Positions 37,568 through 46,640 of a stretch of 58,872 bases of DNA are shown here, piece by piece. The first letter of the stretch is position 1. Each line of letters starts with the position of its first letter. The stretch lies in the IMG/VR virus record IMGVR_UViG_3300032896_000005, positions 1 to 58,872 of that record; one strand, written 5' to 3'. A model generated the notes under the pieces. That model made no database searches and was not told the origin of the DNA. It was given only the letters and a program-made list of their open reading frames with translations. A program made the position numbers and the translations under genes. This DNA is from a virus.

Positions 37568-38923
37568 GTGGCGCTTGGCGGGCCTAACATTTATCCGAGC
37601 GTACTCAGCTGGCTGGGTATCGCTCGGGAACTGACGGGTGGCGTCCCGGTTCTCCCGACGTACACTCAGCCTTTGGATCAGGGTTCCTTTGAGCCTGAGG
37701 ACACCCCTAAGTTCCTTCAGGACAAGGCTATCCGTGGTGCGATGACGGACTTGTTCTACGAGACGCTCGGGGTTGAGTCCGCGACGTTCTCGTTCGGCGG
37801 CCCTAACTTCCTCGACACTCACGGGTATTTCTTCGATAACGTCTTCGGGGACCTTTCAACGACGTCGGCGTCTCTGGCGACTCCGGGTACGGCGGCTTCC
37901 GCGCTGGCGGTGGGGGCTATCGCGGCGACGCTCGCGAGCGCTATCCCCGTCGGGTGGACGGTCGGGACTGCGTTGCAGCTCGGCACCGCCGCTACAAGCA
38001 ACACCCCGGGCTGCTATTCGAATGAGGTTGTGATCGTCAGCAGCACCACCCCGGCGTCTGTCGTCACGTTCGCTAACACTCCTTTGCGGTTCACCCACTC
38101 GACCAGCCTTGTCGCCGGGTCGCAGGTGTTCAATATCGCGACCGGCCCTTACACGCATCGTTTCGCGGCTTTGAACTCGCAGCTGGGGTACGGGGGGGCG
38201 TTCGGCGCTCAGCCGCCTACGCATACGTTCACTGATGTCACGAACATTGTTAACACGTTCACGAACAGCACTTACGGGACGTCCCCGACTAACACGTACG
38301 GCGCTCGGTACTATCCGTTCTCCTGCTTGAAGAACATTGATTTCGCGGGGAACGCTGAGCAGCTCCTCGGGATCAAGATGGCGGGGGATTCGTGGTTGTC
38401 GGTGCCGTGGCCGTCTGGGTCTTCCCCGACGTTGAACGTCACGGGAGCACGGCCGATTCCTAACTGGAACTCGACGGTTACAACGGTCGGCCCTTCAGGG
38501 CAGACGATCGCGACGGACGTCGGGGAGTTCTCCGTCAGCTTTAAGCGGCAGACGCAGGTGTACTGGACGGTTCAGGGCAGCCAGACTCCGTTCGTCATCG
38601 CCCGTGGTCCTTTGACGATGGACGGGACTATCCAGTATGACCCGACGAATAATGAGTTCCCTCTGGATTACATGCTGTTGAACGCGCAGGCTCCGATGAC
38701 GATCACCTGCTCGAACACGGGGATCCCGAACTCCGGGTCTGCTTTCACGTTGACGTTCACTGGGTCTCAGGTTGCGAACATTAAGTCGAAGATTATGCGG
38801 TCGAAGGCTCTCATCGGGTACGGGAACACGTTCGAAGGTGTAGCGAACAGTGTTGACATCGGCGGCTCCGGTGGTCTCGGCCCGGGGACTATCACTTTGG
38901 TCAACGGGATCCCCACCTATTAA
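37568..38923 (+). CDS. Major tail protein (tail tube)
   Basis: 451 residues from GTG 37568 (SD AAAGGAGATG). Position between the terminator-like gene and the frameshifted tail chaperones is the standard place for the tail tube subunit. Sequence: QPLDQGSFEPEDTPKFLQDK, YETLGVESATFSFGGPNFLD, a Thr/Ala-rich middle that may be an extra domain, then GEFSVSFKRQTQVYWTVQGS and a C-terminal LTFTGSQVANIKSKIM. Larger than simple tube proteins, so extra surface loops are likely. Confidence 0.75.
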   Translation: MALGGPNIYPSVLSWLGIARELTGGVPVLPTYTQPLDQGSFEPEDTPKFLQDKAIRGAMTDLFYETLGVESATFSFGGPNFLDTHGYFFDNVFGDLSTTSASLATPGTAASALAVGAIAATLASAIPVGWTVGTALQLGTAATSNTPGCYSNEVVIVSSTTPASVVTFANTPLRFTHSTSLVAGSQVFNIATGPYTHRFAALNSQLGYGGAFGAQPPTHTFTDVTNIVNTFTNSTYGTSPTNTYGARYYPFSCLKNIDFAGNAEQLLGIKMAGDSWLSVPWPSGSSPTLNVTGARPIPNWNSTVTTVGPSGQTIATDVGEFSVSFKRQTQVYWTVQGSQTPFVIARGPLTMDGTIQYDPTNNEFPLDYMLLNAQAPMTITCSNTGIPNSGSAFTLTFTGSQVANIKSKIMRSKALIGYGNTFEGVANSVDIGGSGGLGPGTITLVNGIPTY

Positions 38924-38937
38924 GGCGGGTTTACGTT

Positions 38938-39336
38938 TTGTCGAATACCAGGAAGGCTAAAGGGAAGCTAATGGCTCGTGTTGAGCTGCCGTCAGGCGGC
39001 TGGGTTGAATACCGGGATCAGTTGAAGGCGATTGACCGGTTCGCTGTTCAGGATGCGGTGTTCCTTGAAGTGAAGGATGGTGTTAACCGGGCGGCGTTGG
39101 GGTTCGCGAATGATATCCGGAACGCCCTCCTGGGGCGGATCATCACCAGCTGGTCGTTCGGGACCCCGACGCCGGCTGACGCGAAGGACGTCGCGGCTGC
39201 TGATGTGGTTATCGGGAACGCTATGGACCTTGATGATTACAATGCTCTCGCGGATGCGGTTCAGCCGCTGGTGGATAAGGTTTCCGGGACGGTTAAGAAG
39301 GATAAAGCAGACCCAAAAAAGCTTTCCGGCAGCTGA
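38938..39336 (+). CDS. Tail assembly chaperone (short form)
   Basis: 132 residues from TTG 38938 (ATG 38971 with SD AAAGGGA is an alternative). Acidic/basic helical protein with GGWVEYRDQLKAIDRFAVQD and DLDDYNALADAVQPLVDKV, ending in KKDKADPKKLSGS. It corresponds to the lambda gpG type chaperone that coats the tape measure during tail assembly. A slippery sequence near its end allows the longer fusion. Confidence 0.8.
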   Translation: MSNTRKAKGKLMARVELPSGGWVEYRDQLKAIDRFAVQDAVFLEVKDGVNRAALGFANDIRNALLGRIITSWSFGTPTPADAKDVAAADVVIGNAMDLDDYNALADAVQPLVDKVSGTVKKDKADPKKLSGS

Positions 39337-39611
39337 GGGATGTTTTCATCTGGAAGCATATGATCAGCTCATCGGCGTGGGCTGATCATATTCAGGATGA
39401 CCCTGAGTTCAGGCAGCCTCCGTTCCCTGACGGGTTCCCGATGAAGATTCTTGTGTACGGGTATTTTGAGCGGAACTGGAATTGGCATCCACGTCAGGTG
39501 GATGAGCTTACACTGGAAGAGTTGGAGTGGCTTCCTGTTTATGATGATGCGGTTGGTGAGGCTGCTGAGTTCGTGCGGAAGCAGAGCCGGTTTCAGGACA
39601 GAAGAGAGTAG
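38938..39611 (+). CDS. Tail assembly chaperone, -1 frameshift fusion
   Basis: A ribosome slipping back one base at A-AAA-AAG (39315-39321) leaves the short frame and continues as AFRQLRDVFIWKHMISSSAW, HIQDDPEFRQPPFPDG, FERNWNWHPRQVDELTLEEL and ends QSRFQDRRE at 39611. This is the gpGT-type arrangement conserved in siphoviruses. The second part has no separate good start except ATG 39360 without SD, which supports the shift. Confidence 0.85.
39315..39321 (+). promoter_or_regulatory. Slippery site for -1 ribosomal frameshift
   Basis: A-AAA-AAG read in the zero frame as CCA AAA AAG; this is the same heptamer used by E. coli dnaX. It lies 15 bases before the zero-frame TGA (39334-39336). A weak downstream pairing GCTTTCC/GGAAGC (39321 onward) may help. 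Confidence 0.85.
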
Positions 39612-39624
39612 CGTGATCGTGTAA

Positions 39625-40785
39625 ATGGCAAGGATCCTTTTTCATAGCTGCGCGCCTTGGGCTTGCTCGGGGTACGGGGTTGAGACTGCGATTTGGACGC
39701 AGGAACTTCAAAGGCTGGGGCATGAGGTTATCATCTCCACCTACTGGGGTATCCAGGGTGGCGCGACGATGTGGAACGGGATGACGATCCTCCCGGGGTA
39801 CGGCCCTAACTATTGTTCCACTTCCCTGTATCAGCATGCTAAGGCGTACAACCCGGATTTGATCATCACGTTGGGTGATGTGTGGGTGATGAACGCGGAT
39901 CTCCTGCGGGAGCTGCCGGTTGCGCATTGGCTTCCGTCTGATTGCCGGCCGATGTCTTTGGCGGACCGGGGGGTGGTTGACAGTTCGGGTGCTCAGCTGA
40001 TCGCGATGAGCGAGTTCGGGTTGGAGCGGTTCAAACGGGCTGGTTTTGATCCGGTGTATGTTCCTCATGCGATCGACACGGATGTGTTCCGGCCGTTGCC
40101 GAATCGGGGGGAGCTGCGTGAGGCGGCGGGGTTGCCGGAGGGCATGTTCGTGGTGGGGGTCAACCAGGCGAATAATGATGCGATCCGGAAGGCTTTGCCT
40201 GAGCAGATGCTGGCGTTCGCGAAGTTCGCTGAACAGCATCCTGGTGAGGTGATGCTGACGTTGCACACGGGGGTGCATCAGGAGGGCGGGCAGGATCTGG
40301 AGGCCGTCGCGGAGAACCTCGGGATTGTTGATTTGATCCGGATTGTGGATCAGTACCGGTACACGGCGGGGATGATCAGCCAGCCGGATTTGAATGAATG
40401 GTACAACGTTATTGATGTTTTGTCGCAGACGGTGTACGCGGAGGGTTTCGGGTTGCCGGTGATGGAGGCGCAGGCGGCGGGGACCCCGGTTATCACCACG
40501 GATGCGTCGTCGATGACGGAGATTAACCCTCATGGTATCCGGGTGGGGGGGCAGCCTTTCTGGAACGGGGTGCATAAGGGCTGGTGGGTTTCCCCGTCTG
40601 TGAGTGAGATCGCGGATGCTTATGAGCGGGCGTTCCAGGAGCGCGGGAATGTTGATTCCGGGAAACTCCGCAGGTTCGCTCGGGAATACTCGATTGACAG
40701 GGTTTCGGTGGAGTTCATGCAGCCGGCGGTTGAAACTCTCATCAAGAGGGTTGCGCATAAGGTGTCCAGGCCGTCGGAAGGTTAA
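39625..40785 (+). CDS. Family 4-like glycosyltransferase
   Basis: 386 residues from ATG 39625. GT-B fold: N-terminal MARILFHSCAPWACSGYGVE, DLIITLGDVWVMN, LIAMSEFGLERFKRAGF and VYVPHAIDTDVFRPLP; C-terminal domain with MFVVGVNQANNDAIRKALPE and the retaining-enzyme motif YAEGFGLPVMEAQAAGTPVI (Glu about 273 and 281). It lies between the tail chaperones and the neck-like protein, so it may glycosylate tail proteins. Full length for GT4. Confidence 0.85.
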   Translation: MARILFHSCAPWACSGYGVETAIWTQELQRLGHEVIISTYWGIQGGATMWNGMTILPGYGPNYCSTSLYQHAKAYNPDLIITLGDVWVMNADLLRELPVAHWLPSDCRPMSLADRGVVDSSGAQLIAMSEFGLERFKRAGFDPVYVPHAIDTDVFRPLPNRGELREAAGLPEGMFVVGVNQANNDAIRKALPEQMLAFAKFAEQHPGEVMLTLHTGVHQEGGQDLEAVAENLGIVDLIRIVDQYRYTAGMISQPDLNEWYNVIDVLSQTVYAEGFGLPVMEAQAAGTPVITTDASSMTEINPHGIRVGGQPFWNGVHKGWWVSPSVSEIADAYERAFQERGNVDSGKLRRFAREYSIDRVSVEFMQPAVETLIKRVAHKVSRPSEG

Positions 40786-40804
40786 CTGGTGAGGGGTGCG
40801 CGGG

Positions 40805-41290
40805 ATGGATTTGGGTGATCTCCCCGCGTATCTGAAGGCGTTGCAGGACGCCGCCGCGTCGGCGGTTGTCCCCGCTGCGAACGCGATGGCGGGGCAGGTG
40901 CAGGATCGGGTTCAGGCGCTTCTGCGGGAAACGTCGCATCCTCCGTTCACGTTCTTCAAGGCGGTCGCGGGTCGTCCCCCCGCTTATGCGTCGGGGAACC
41001 TTTCCCGGTCGGTTACGTTGACGCCTGCGTACGGGGCGGTGCGGGCGACTGCGGGTGTGGGGTCGCATTTGCGGTACAGCGCGTTGCAGGAGTTCGGCGG
41101 GTCCACTTGGCCGAATAACAGCCCTTGGATGCATTGGCGTAACCCGCATCCGTGGTGGAAGAGACGGGTGACTGTGCCTGAGCACCCGTATATGCGTCCT
41201 GCTGTGGAGCAGTGCATTTCCGATGGCAGTTTGACGCGTGTGAGTATGGATGCTTTTTATGACCGTATCCGTCCGTTCCTTAACAGGTGA
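40805..41290 (+). CDS. HK97 gp10-like neck/tail-completion protein
   Basis: 161 residues from ATG 40805 (SD GAGGGG; GTG 40796 also in frame). LPAYLKALQDAAASAVVPAA and MAGQVQDRVQALLRE form the N-terminal helix, then PPAYASGNLSRSVTLTPAYG and VGSHLRYSALQEFGGSTWPN, the usual gp10 pattern, and VPEHPYMRPAVEQCI. In most phages this gene precedes the tail terminator and tube genes; here it follows the tail chaperones and a glycosyltransferase. Confidence 0.7.
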   Translation: MDLGDLPAYLKALQDAAASAVVPAANAMAGQVQDRVQALLRETSHPPFTFFKAVAGRPPAYASGNLSRSVTLTPAYGAVRATAGVGSHLRYSALQEFGGSTWPNNSPWMHWRNPHPWWKRRVTVPEHPYMRPAVEQCISDGSLTRVSMDAFYDRIRPFLNR

Positions 41291-41337
41291 CGGACGGTAC
41301 GGTCATTTTTCTTTTTCTTTGATTGGAGGTGGTCAGC

Positions 41338-44300
41338 GTGCCTGAGCTTCCCGGCGTATCAGAGGATTTCACCGCTGACGCCTCCGGTTACCTGGCAGCC
41401 ATTCAGCTGATGATTGATCGGACGAAAGATCTGATCGATGAGGTGAACCTGCTTCACGCTGCGATTGACGCTCTCCCTGATGTGAAGCAGGTTGAGATTG
41501 ACATCGCGGGTACCGCGATGGAGAGCATCGCGGCGATTAAGGAGGAGCTGGACTCTCTTGATAACCGCACGCTTGTCGTTAATGTCATCTACCGGAATAT
41601 CGGGGGGCCGGATAACGTCGCGGCTCGTGAGACCATCGATGAGACTGTTGATCTCACGGGGGGTGGGTCTGATCAGATCAGGGAGGACATTGACAGTCTT
41701 GACGAGATGACGCAGGCGGCGGATGAGAACGCTTCCGCGACTGATCTGATGTCGGCGGCGCAGGAGATCCTCGGGAATGTTCTGCGGGATAACTCTTTGA
41801 ATGCGCAGCAGCAGGCTGCTGCTTTGAAGAACGTCACGGCTGCGATGCGGGAAGCTCGCCTTGAAACAGCTGATGCTGTCGCTGCCGAGCAGAGTTTGAC
41901 TGCCTCCGCTGAGGAAGAGGCGACGGCGTTTTACGATAACCTCGCGTCGATCCACGGGCAGATCGAGGCGTTGGGGGAGCAGTCTGACGTTTCGGAGTTG
42001 AGCGCCGCCGCGATGGAAAGGGAGGCTCTCGCCGCTTACAACATGGAGCAGGCTCTCCGGTCGGCGCGGGCTGAGATCACGGATATCATCACGGCGGAGA
42101 ATGCGTACCGTGATTCTCTCGGGGAAGTGAATGAGGCGGAGGAGCAGGCTGCTGTTGATCAGATTGAGATGGCGAATTATCAGGAGCAGATAATTCAGAA
42201 GGCTGACAGCGCGACGGCTGCCATTCGGGAGCAGGCGGCTGCGCTGGAAGCGCTTGAAGCTGATTTGGGTGATGCTTCGGGGGCCGCCGAACGGTCTGCG
42301 GGGATCACCTTGTCCATGGTTAACGCTGACAAGCTTCTCGCGGCGACTGATCTTCTTCTCTCGCAGGCGAGTGACGCGTTGGCGTTGAAAGCTGGGGATG
42401 TCACTAATAACACGGATTTGATGGCTGACGCGGTTGTGAGAGCCGCCGGGGCTGTTATGGGGGGGCATGACGCTCTTGCTGTGATGACGTCGACGGCGGA
42501 GCAGGCGGCGACGGACACCGGCAACACGGGTCTCGCGATGCTGGCGTTGGCGTCCGCCGCGAAGAAGATGGGTGACAACGTAGGCGGTGTCACGATCCCG
42601 TTGGGTGCCGCCGCGTTCGGGATCACCGGCCTTGGCACTGCTATCCATCTGATCGTGATGGGGGTTTTCGAGTTCTCAGCTGTTTTCATCCCCGCGATGT
42701 TCGCTGCTGCAGCCGCCGCCTCCGTTCTGAATCAGGGGGCGATGGATGTTTACGATGGCCTGAAGGGGATGGAGATCGCGGGGGAGGCCCTCGGTCCTGT
42801 TTTCGGGAAAACTCAGGGTGACATGCTCGGCCTTGGGCATTCTCTGCAGGTCGCGCAGAACGCCGCTGACCCGGATGCTTATGAGCTGCTGGGTGAGGCG
42901 ATCATCGGGGTGAATGACGCGACCGGGAATCTTAATGATCAGCTGGGTGCCGTCACGCACACCTCCGGGACCGCCTCGGGTGGTATCAGCTCGTTCGGGC
43001 AGATGGGGTTGGCTGTCGGTAATATTCTTGAGAAGTTCGCCGCTGATATTGACATTGACTTGTCGACGGGGATGAAGCAGTTCACCGGGTTGCTTTCTGA
43101 TGGTGTTCAGGATCTAGTTGAGTTCGGGCAGATCCTCGGGAACATCGGCCATGCGATCTTGAATCTCGCGTCGGCGATGCCGGGGCTCGCTGAGATCATC
43201 CTGAAGCTGATCGACGGGTTCAGTGACCTGATCAAGATCATCTCTGAGCTGCCGCCGATGTTCCTCACTGTCATTTTCGGCATTGAGGAGGCGTACCGGT
43301 GGTCCGGTTTGCTGGTGGGTATTTTCGGTTTGGTCGGGCGGGCTATCGCTCTCGTCGGGACGCTCGGTATTCCCGTGTTCGCGAAGATCGGGATGAACTT
43401 CGGGGCGATGGTCGCGAATATCATCACCGGCGTCGCGGATATGGTTATCAATTTCGTCGCGATGGGGGAGAGGATCGGGGTTTTCGACGCGGACGTCGAC
43501 AGGGTGGCGACTGGTTTCGTCGGCGCTCTTGGGAATGCCGCTAGCTTCATGTCGGGGCCGTGGGGTGCGGCTGTCGGGTTGGGGGTGCTCGGGTTCGCCG
43601 CTCTTGCTGTGTGGGCGTTGCGGTCTACTGACGCGACGCAGCAGTTCATCGCGTCGACGCAGAAGGCTGTGCAGGCTGCGACGAACTTGGAGGCGTTGAA
43701 CGTCATCGGGCAGCAGCTTTCTGAGAACACCGCGAAGATCTCGCAGGCGCAGACTCAGCTTAATCAGGCTCTTACTTTCACGGTGGGCAGCAGCGCCGGG
43801 GTGGAGTCCCGTTATGTGGGGCAGAGTCAGGCTGTCACCCAGCTGCGGGGGAACATTCAGATCCTGACGGATAACCAGCAGCAGCTTTACCAGCAGTCCA
43901 CGAATGTTATTTCCGGGGCGGAGCAGATCAGTAAGGCGTACGGGGTTAGTTTCGTCGCGGCGTTGGGGATGGCTGACGCAGCGAACGTGAAGCTGGTTAA
44001 CGGGATCAGCGGGAATTCGAAGGCTGCGGAGGAAGCGCGGATTCAGATTCAGGGGCTTGTGCAGGGTTACGAGTCGATGAACCAGTCGGGGAGCGCCTTG
44101 TCGAACAGCATGGAAGCTGTTTCCGTGGAGGCGCAGATTCAGGGGTCGAAGGTTTCCCAGTTGAATTCTGCGTGGGATTCGTTCATGAGCATGGCGACGA
44201 GCCTTACGGGGTCTTTCAGCCAGATTAACCTTGATTTGACGCAGATGGGGAATATCGCCCCTGCTGTCGGGGACAAGATTCAGGCGTTCAAAGGCGCGAC

Positions 44301-46200
44301 TGGGTTGAGTGTCTCCCAGATCGCGGAGTCCCTGAAGTCGTTCTCGGGGACTTCAGCTCAGGTGTGGCAGGCGTACAACCAGTCTTTGAGTGAGGCGGAG
44401 ACATTCACCGATAACCTTCGTACCGCGTCGACGACGGGGGTTGTGTCCGCGCAGCAGTACACGCAGGCTATCAGCGGTGTCGTTAACATGCTGTTGCCGT
44501 ACGCGAAAGATTCGTCGGCGGCGGCGGAGGAGCTTAGCGTTCTCGCGCAGGAAGCCGGGTACACCGGGAGTGAAAGCTTCTCCAGCTTGAAAAGCTGGGT
44601 GGATCAGACCGGCGGCTCCACAGTGAATTTGACCGGGCTGATTAACAATCTTACGGGGTCGCTGTCGAATGTTACGCAGGTCGCGAAGAACTTCGCGGGG
44701 ACCTTGCAGTCTGATGTGCTGTCGGCTATCGCGAATGCGGCTGTGGGGACGTCGGGGATCACGGGTTTGACGCAGAAGTACACGCAGTCGTTGCAGCAGA
44801 ACGGCGCTCAGGCTCCGCAGACGATGCAGGCTCAGCAGGCGTTGCAGAGCGCGATGGAGAAGCTCGGGTTCACGCAGACGGAAGCGCAGCAGACCACGAA
44901 TGAGCTTTCTGAGGCGTATGACCAGGACACCGGCGCGTCGAATAAGAACGCCGGGCAGACGAATCAGACGTCTCAGGCTCTGAAAGACATGAAAGAGGCT
45001 CTCGGGGTAACGGGTTCGCAGGCGGTTCAGGCGGCCGGGCAGACGAATCAGACGACGCAAGCTCAGAAAGACCTCAAGGAAGCTCTCGGGCAGGCTGGTT
45101 CGCAGGCGCAGGCGACGACGAACGGCCCGTTGAATTCGCTGAACCAGATGACTCAGAACATTCACCAGTGGACGATTCAGCTGGAGAACGCGATGAAGCA
45201 GTGGCCGGTGAATGAGTCGACGAAGGTGACGGTGACGGGCACCGGCGGCGCTAACATCCATTCGAGTATCCCCGGCGTCCCCAGCGGGAGCGTGTCCATC
45301 ACCAGCGGCGGGTATGTGTTCGCCGCCGGCGGGGTCGTCCCGGGTTATTCTCCGGGGCATGACACTATCCCCGCGATGCTGTCCCCGGGTGAGGGGATTT
45401 TGACTCCTGACGCTGTGCGGGCGATCGGCGGCGCGCAGACGATTCATAGTTTGAACGCGCAGCATTTCGCAGGCGGCGGGATCGCGTTGCCGAACGCTTC
45501 CGGGATGGCGTTCGGGATCCTCGGGGCGGGGGAGACGAGCATCACGGATGCTTTCAAGTCGGAGCTTACCTCGGTTATGAGCGTGATGCAGAATGATTAC
45601 AACAAGTACGCGCAGACAGCGTTCTCGGGGGTTTCCGGGACGGTCACAGGGTGGCTGACAGCGGCGTTGAAAGCGGACGGCGCTCCTATCTCCTGGCTTC
45701 CCGCTCTGGCGTGGCTGACGAACGCTGAATCATCAGGGAACCCGAACGCGGTTGACCCTATCTCGGTGGAAGGGGAGCATGCTGAGGGGCTTTTGCAGAC
45801 TTTGCCGTCGACGTTCTGGGCGTATGAGAACCCGAGTGTCCCGGGGGGTATTTTCAACCCTATCGCGAATGCTGCCGCTGCTATCCGGTACATCGAATCA
45901 ATGTACGGGTCCCCGTTCAACATCCCGGGGATTTTCGTTCATGACAAAGGCTACGACTCCGGGGGGTGGCTGATGCCTGGTTTGACGCTCGCGCATAACA
46001 ACACCGGGCAGCCGGAGCGGGTCATCGGCCCTAATGACACGGGGGATGGGGGGATCAATCATGTGCACGTGTATTTGGACGGGAAGCAGATTTGGGATAA
46101 TCAGCAGCGTCGCACCCTGCAGTATAACGCGCGGAATAACGGGGCGGGGAACATCACGGGGGCGTGGGCTCCTAACCGTCTGGGGAATAACACAAGGTGA
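41338..46200 (+). CDS. Tape measure protein with lysozyme-like domain
   Basis: 1620 residues from GTG 41338, behind T-rich DNA and GATTGGAGG. Long helical Ala/Gln/Glu/Ser-rich coiled coils (about 60-420), hydrophobic patches (AAFGITGLGTAIHLIVMG, SGLLVGIFGLVGRAIALVG), Gln/Asn-rich repeats (GQTNQTSQALKDMKEALG, GQTNQTTQAQKDLKEALG), a Gly-rich SPGEGILTPDAVRAIGG knob, then about 1440-1525 a lytic-transglycosylase-like domain (LTNAESSGNPNAVDP with Glu, EGLLQTLPSTFWAY, NPIANAAAAIRYIESMYG). It sets tail length and probably opens the cell wall. At about 0.15 nm per residue the tail would be near 240 nm. Confidence 0.92.
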   Translation: MPELPGVSEDFTADASGYLAAIQLMIDRTKDLIDEVNLLHAAIDALPDVKQVEIDIAGTAMESIAAIKEELDSLDNRTLVVNVIYRNIGGPDNVAARETIDETVDLTGGGSDQIREDIDSLDEMTQAADENASATDLMSAAQEILGNVLRDNSLNAQQQAAALKNVTAAMREARLETADAVAAEQSLTASAEEEATAFYDNLASIHGQIEALGEQSDVSELSAAAMEREALAAYNMEQALRSARAEITDIITAENAYRDSLGEVNEAEEQAAVDQIEMANYQEQIIQKADSATAAIREQAAALEALEADLGDASGAAERSAGITLSMVNADKLLAATDLLLSQASDALALKAGDVTNNTDLMADAVVRAAGAVMGGHDALAVMTSTAEQAATDTGNTGLAMLALASAAKKMGDNVGGVTIPLGAAAFGITGLGTAIHLIVMGVFEFSAVFIPAMFAAAAAASVLNQGAMDVYDGLKGMEIAGEALGPVFGKTQGDMLGLGHSLQVAQNAADPDAYELLGEAIIGVNDATGNLNDQLGAVTHTSGTASGGISSFGQMGLAVGNILEKFAADIDIDLSTGMKQFTGLLSDGVQDLVEFGQILGNIGHAILNLASAMPGLAEIILKLIDGFSDLIKIISELPPMFLTVIFGIEEAYRWSGLLVGIFGLVGRAIALVGTLGIPVFAKIGMNFGAMVANIITGVADMVINFVAMGERIGVFDADVDRVATGFVGALGNAASFMSGPWGAAVGLGVLGFAALAVWALRSTDATQQFIASTQKAVQAATNLEALNVIGQQLSENTAKISQAQTQLNQALTFTVGSSAGVESRYVGQSQAVTQLRGNIQILTDNQQQLYQQSTNVISGAEQISKAYGVSFVAALGMADAANVKLVNGISGNSKAAEEARIQIQGLVQGYESMNQSGSALSNSMEAVSVEAQIQGSKVSQLNSAWDSFMSMATSLTGSFSQINLDLTQMGNIAPAVGDKIQAFKGATGLSVSQIAESLKSFSGTSAQVWQAYNQSLSEAETFTDNLRTASTTGVVSAQQYTQAISGVVNMLLPYAKDSSAAAEELSVLAQEAGYTGSESFSSLKSWVDQTGGSTVNLTGLINNLTGSLSNVTQVAKNFAGTLQSDVLSAIANAAVGTSGITGLTQKYTQSLQQNGAQAPQTMQAQQALQSAMEKLGFTQTEAQQTTNELSEAYDQDTGASNKNAGQTNQTSQALKDMKEALGVTGSQAVQAAGQTNQTTQAQKDLKEALGQAGSQAQATTNGPLNSLNQMTQNIHQWTIQLENAMKQWPVNESTKVTVTGTGGANIHSSIPGVPSGSVSITSGGYVFAAGGVVPGYSPGHDTIPAMLSPGEGILTPDAVRAIGGAQTIHSLNAQHFAGGGIALPNASGMAFGILGAGETSITDAFKSELTSVMSVMQNDYNKYAQTAFSGVSGTVTGWLTAALKADGAPISWLPALAWLTNAESSGNPNAVDPISVEGEHAEGLLQTLPSTFWAYENPSVPGGIFNPIANAAAAIRYIESMYGSPFNIPGIFVHDKGYDSGGWLMPGLTLAHNNTGQPERVIGPNDTGDGGINHVHVYLDGKQIWDNQQRRTLQYNARNNGAGNITGAWAPNRLGNNTR

Positions 46201-46243
46201 ACGGGTTACGGATGATGTTCGGTTTCGGATTTAAGGGGTAATC

Positions 46244-46624
46244 ATGAGCATGCTCTGGTATGACGCGGCGGTCAACGCGGTCACCGGCAATGCGTCAGTG
46301 TCGCTGAACTCCGGGTTCATTAAGATTTACACGGGGTCCCAGCCAGCTTTGGACGGTTCCATCACGGGGACGCTGCTCGCCACGCTGACGTTGAACGCCA
46401 CCGCGTTCGGCGCGTCGTCAGGCGGCACCGCGACAGCTAACTCGATCACGTCGGGGACGGCGGGGAACACCGGCACCGCCGGGTATTTCGCGTTGGAAAC
46501 ATCCGGGGGGACCGTCGTCGGGACGGGAGTGTGCGGGACTTCCGGGCAGGATCTGAACCTTAACACCCTGTCGATTGTGTCCGGGGCGACTGTCTCCTGC
46601 TCCAGCCTCACGATCACAGGTTAA
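46244..46624 (+). CDS. Minor tail protein, small conserved type
   Basis: 126 residues from ATG 46244. It begins SMLWYDAAVNAVTGNASVSL, then FIKIYTGSQPALDGSITGTL and the closing pattern GYFALETSGGTVVGTGVCGT, GQDLNLNTLSIVSGATVSC, a family common downstream of actinophage tape measure genes. All-beta. Its exact role in the baseplate is not known. Confidence 0.7.
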   Translation: MSMLWYDAAVNAVTGNASVSLNSGFIKIYTGSQPALDGSITGTLLATLTLNATAFGASSGGTATANSITSGTAGNTGTAGYFALETSGGTVVGTGVCGTSGQDLNLNTLSIVSGATVSCSSLTITG

Positions 46625-46640
46625 CCGGTAAGGCACGCCG

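Noticed and set aside
41291-41325. Terminator before the tape measure gene
   Set aside because: Only a four-base-pair stem precedes the T-rich run; more likely a leader feature shared with the capsid gene.
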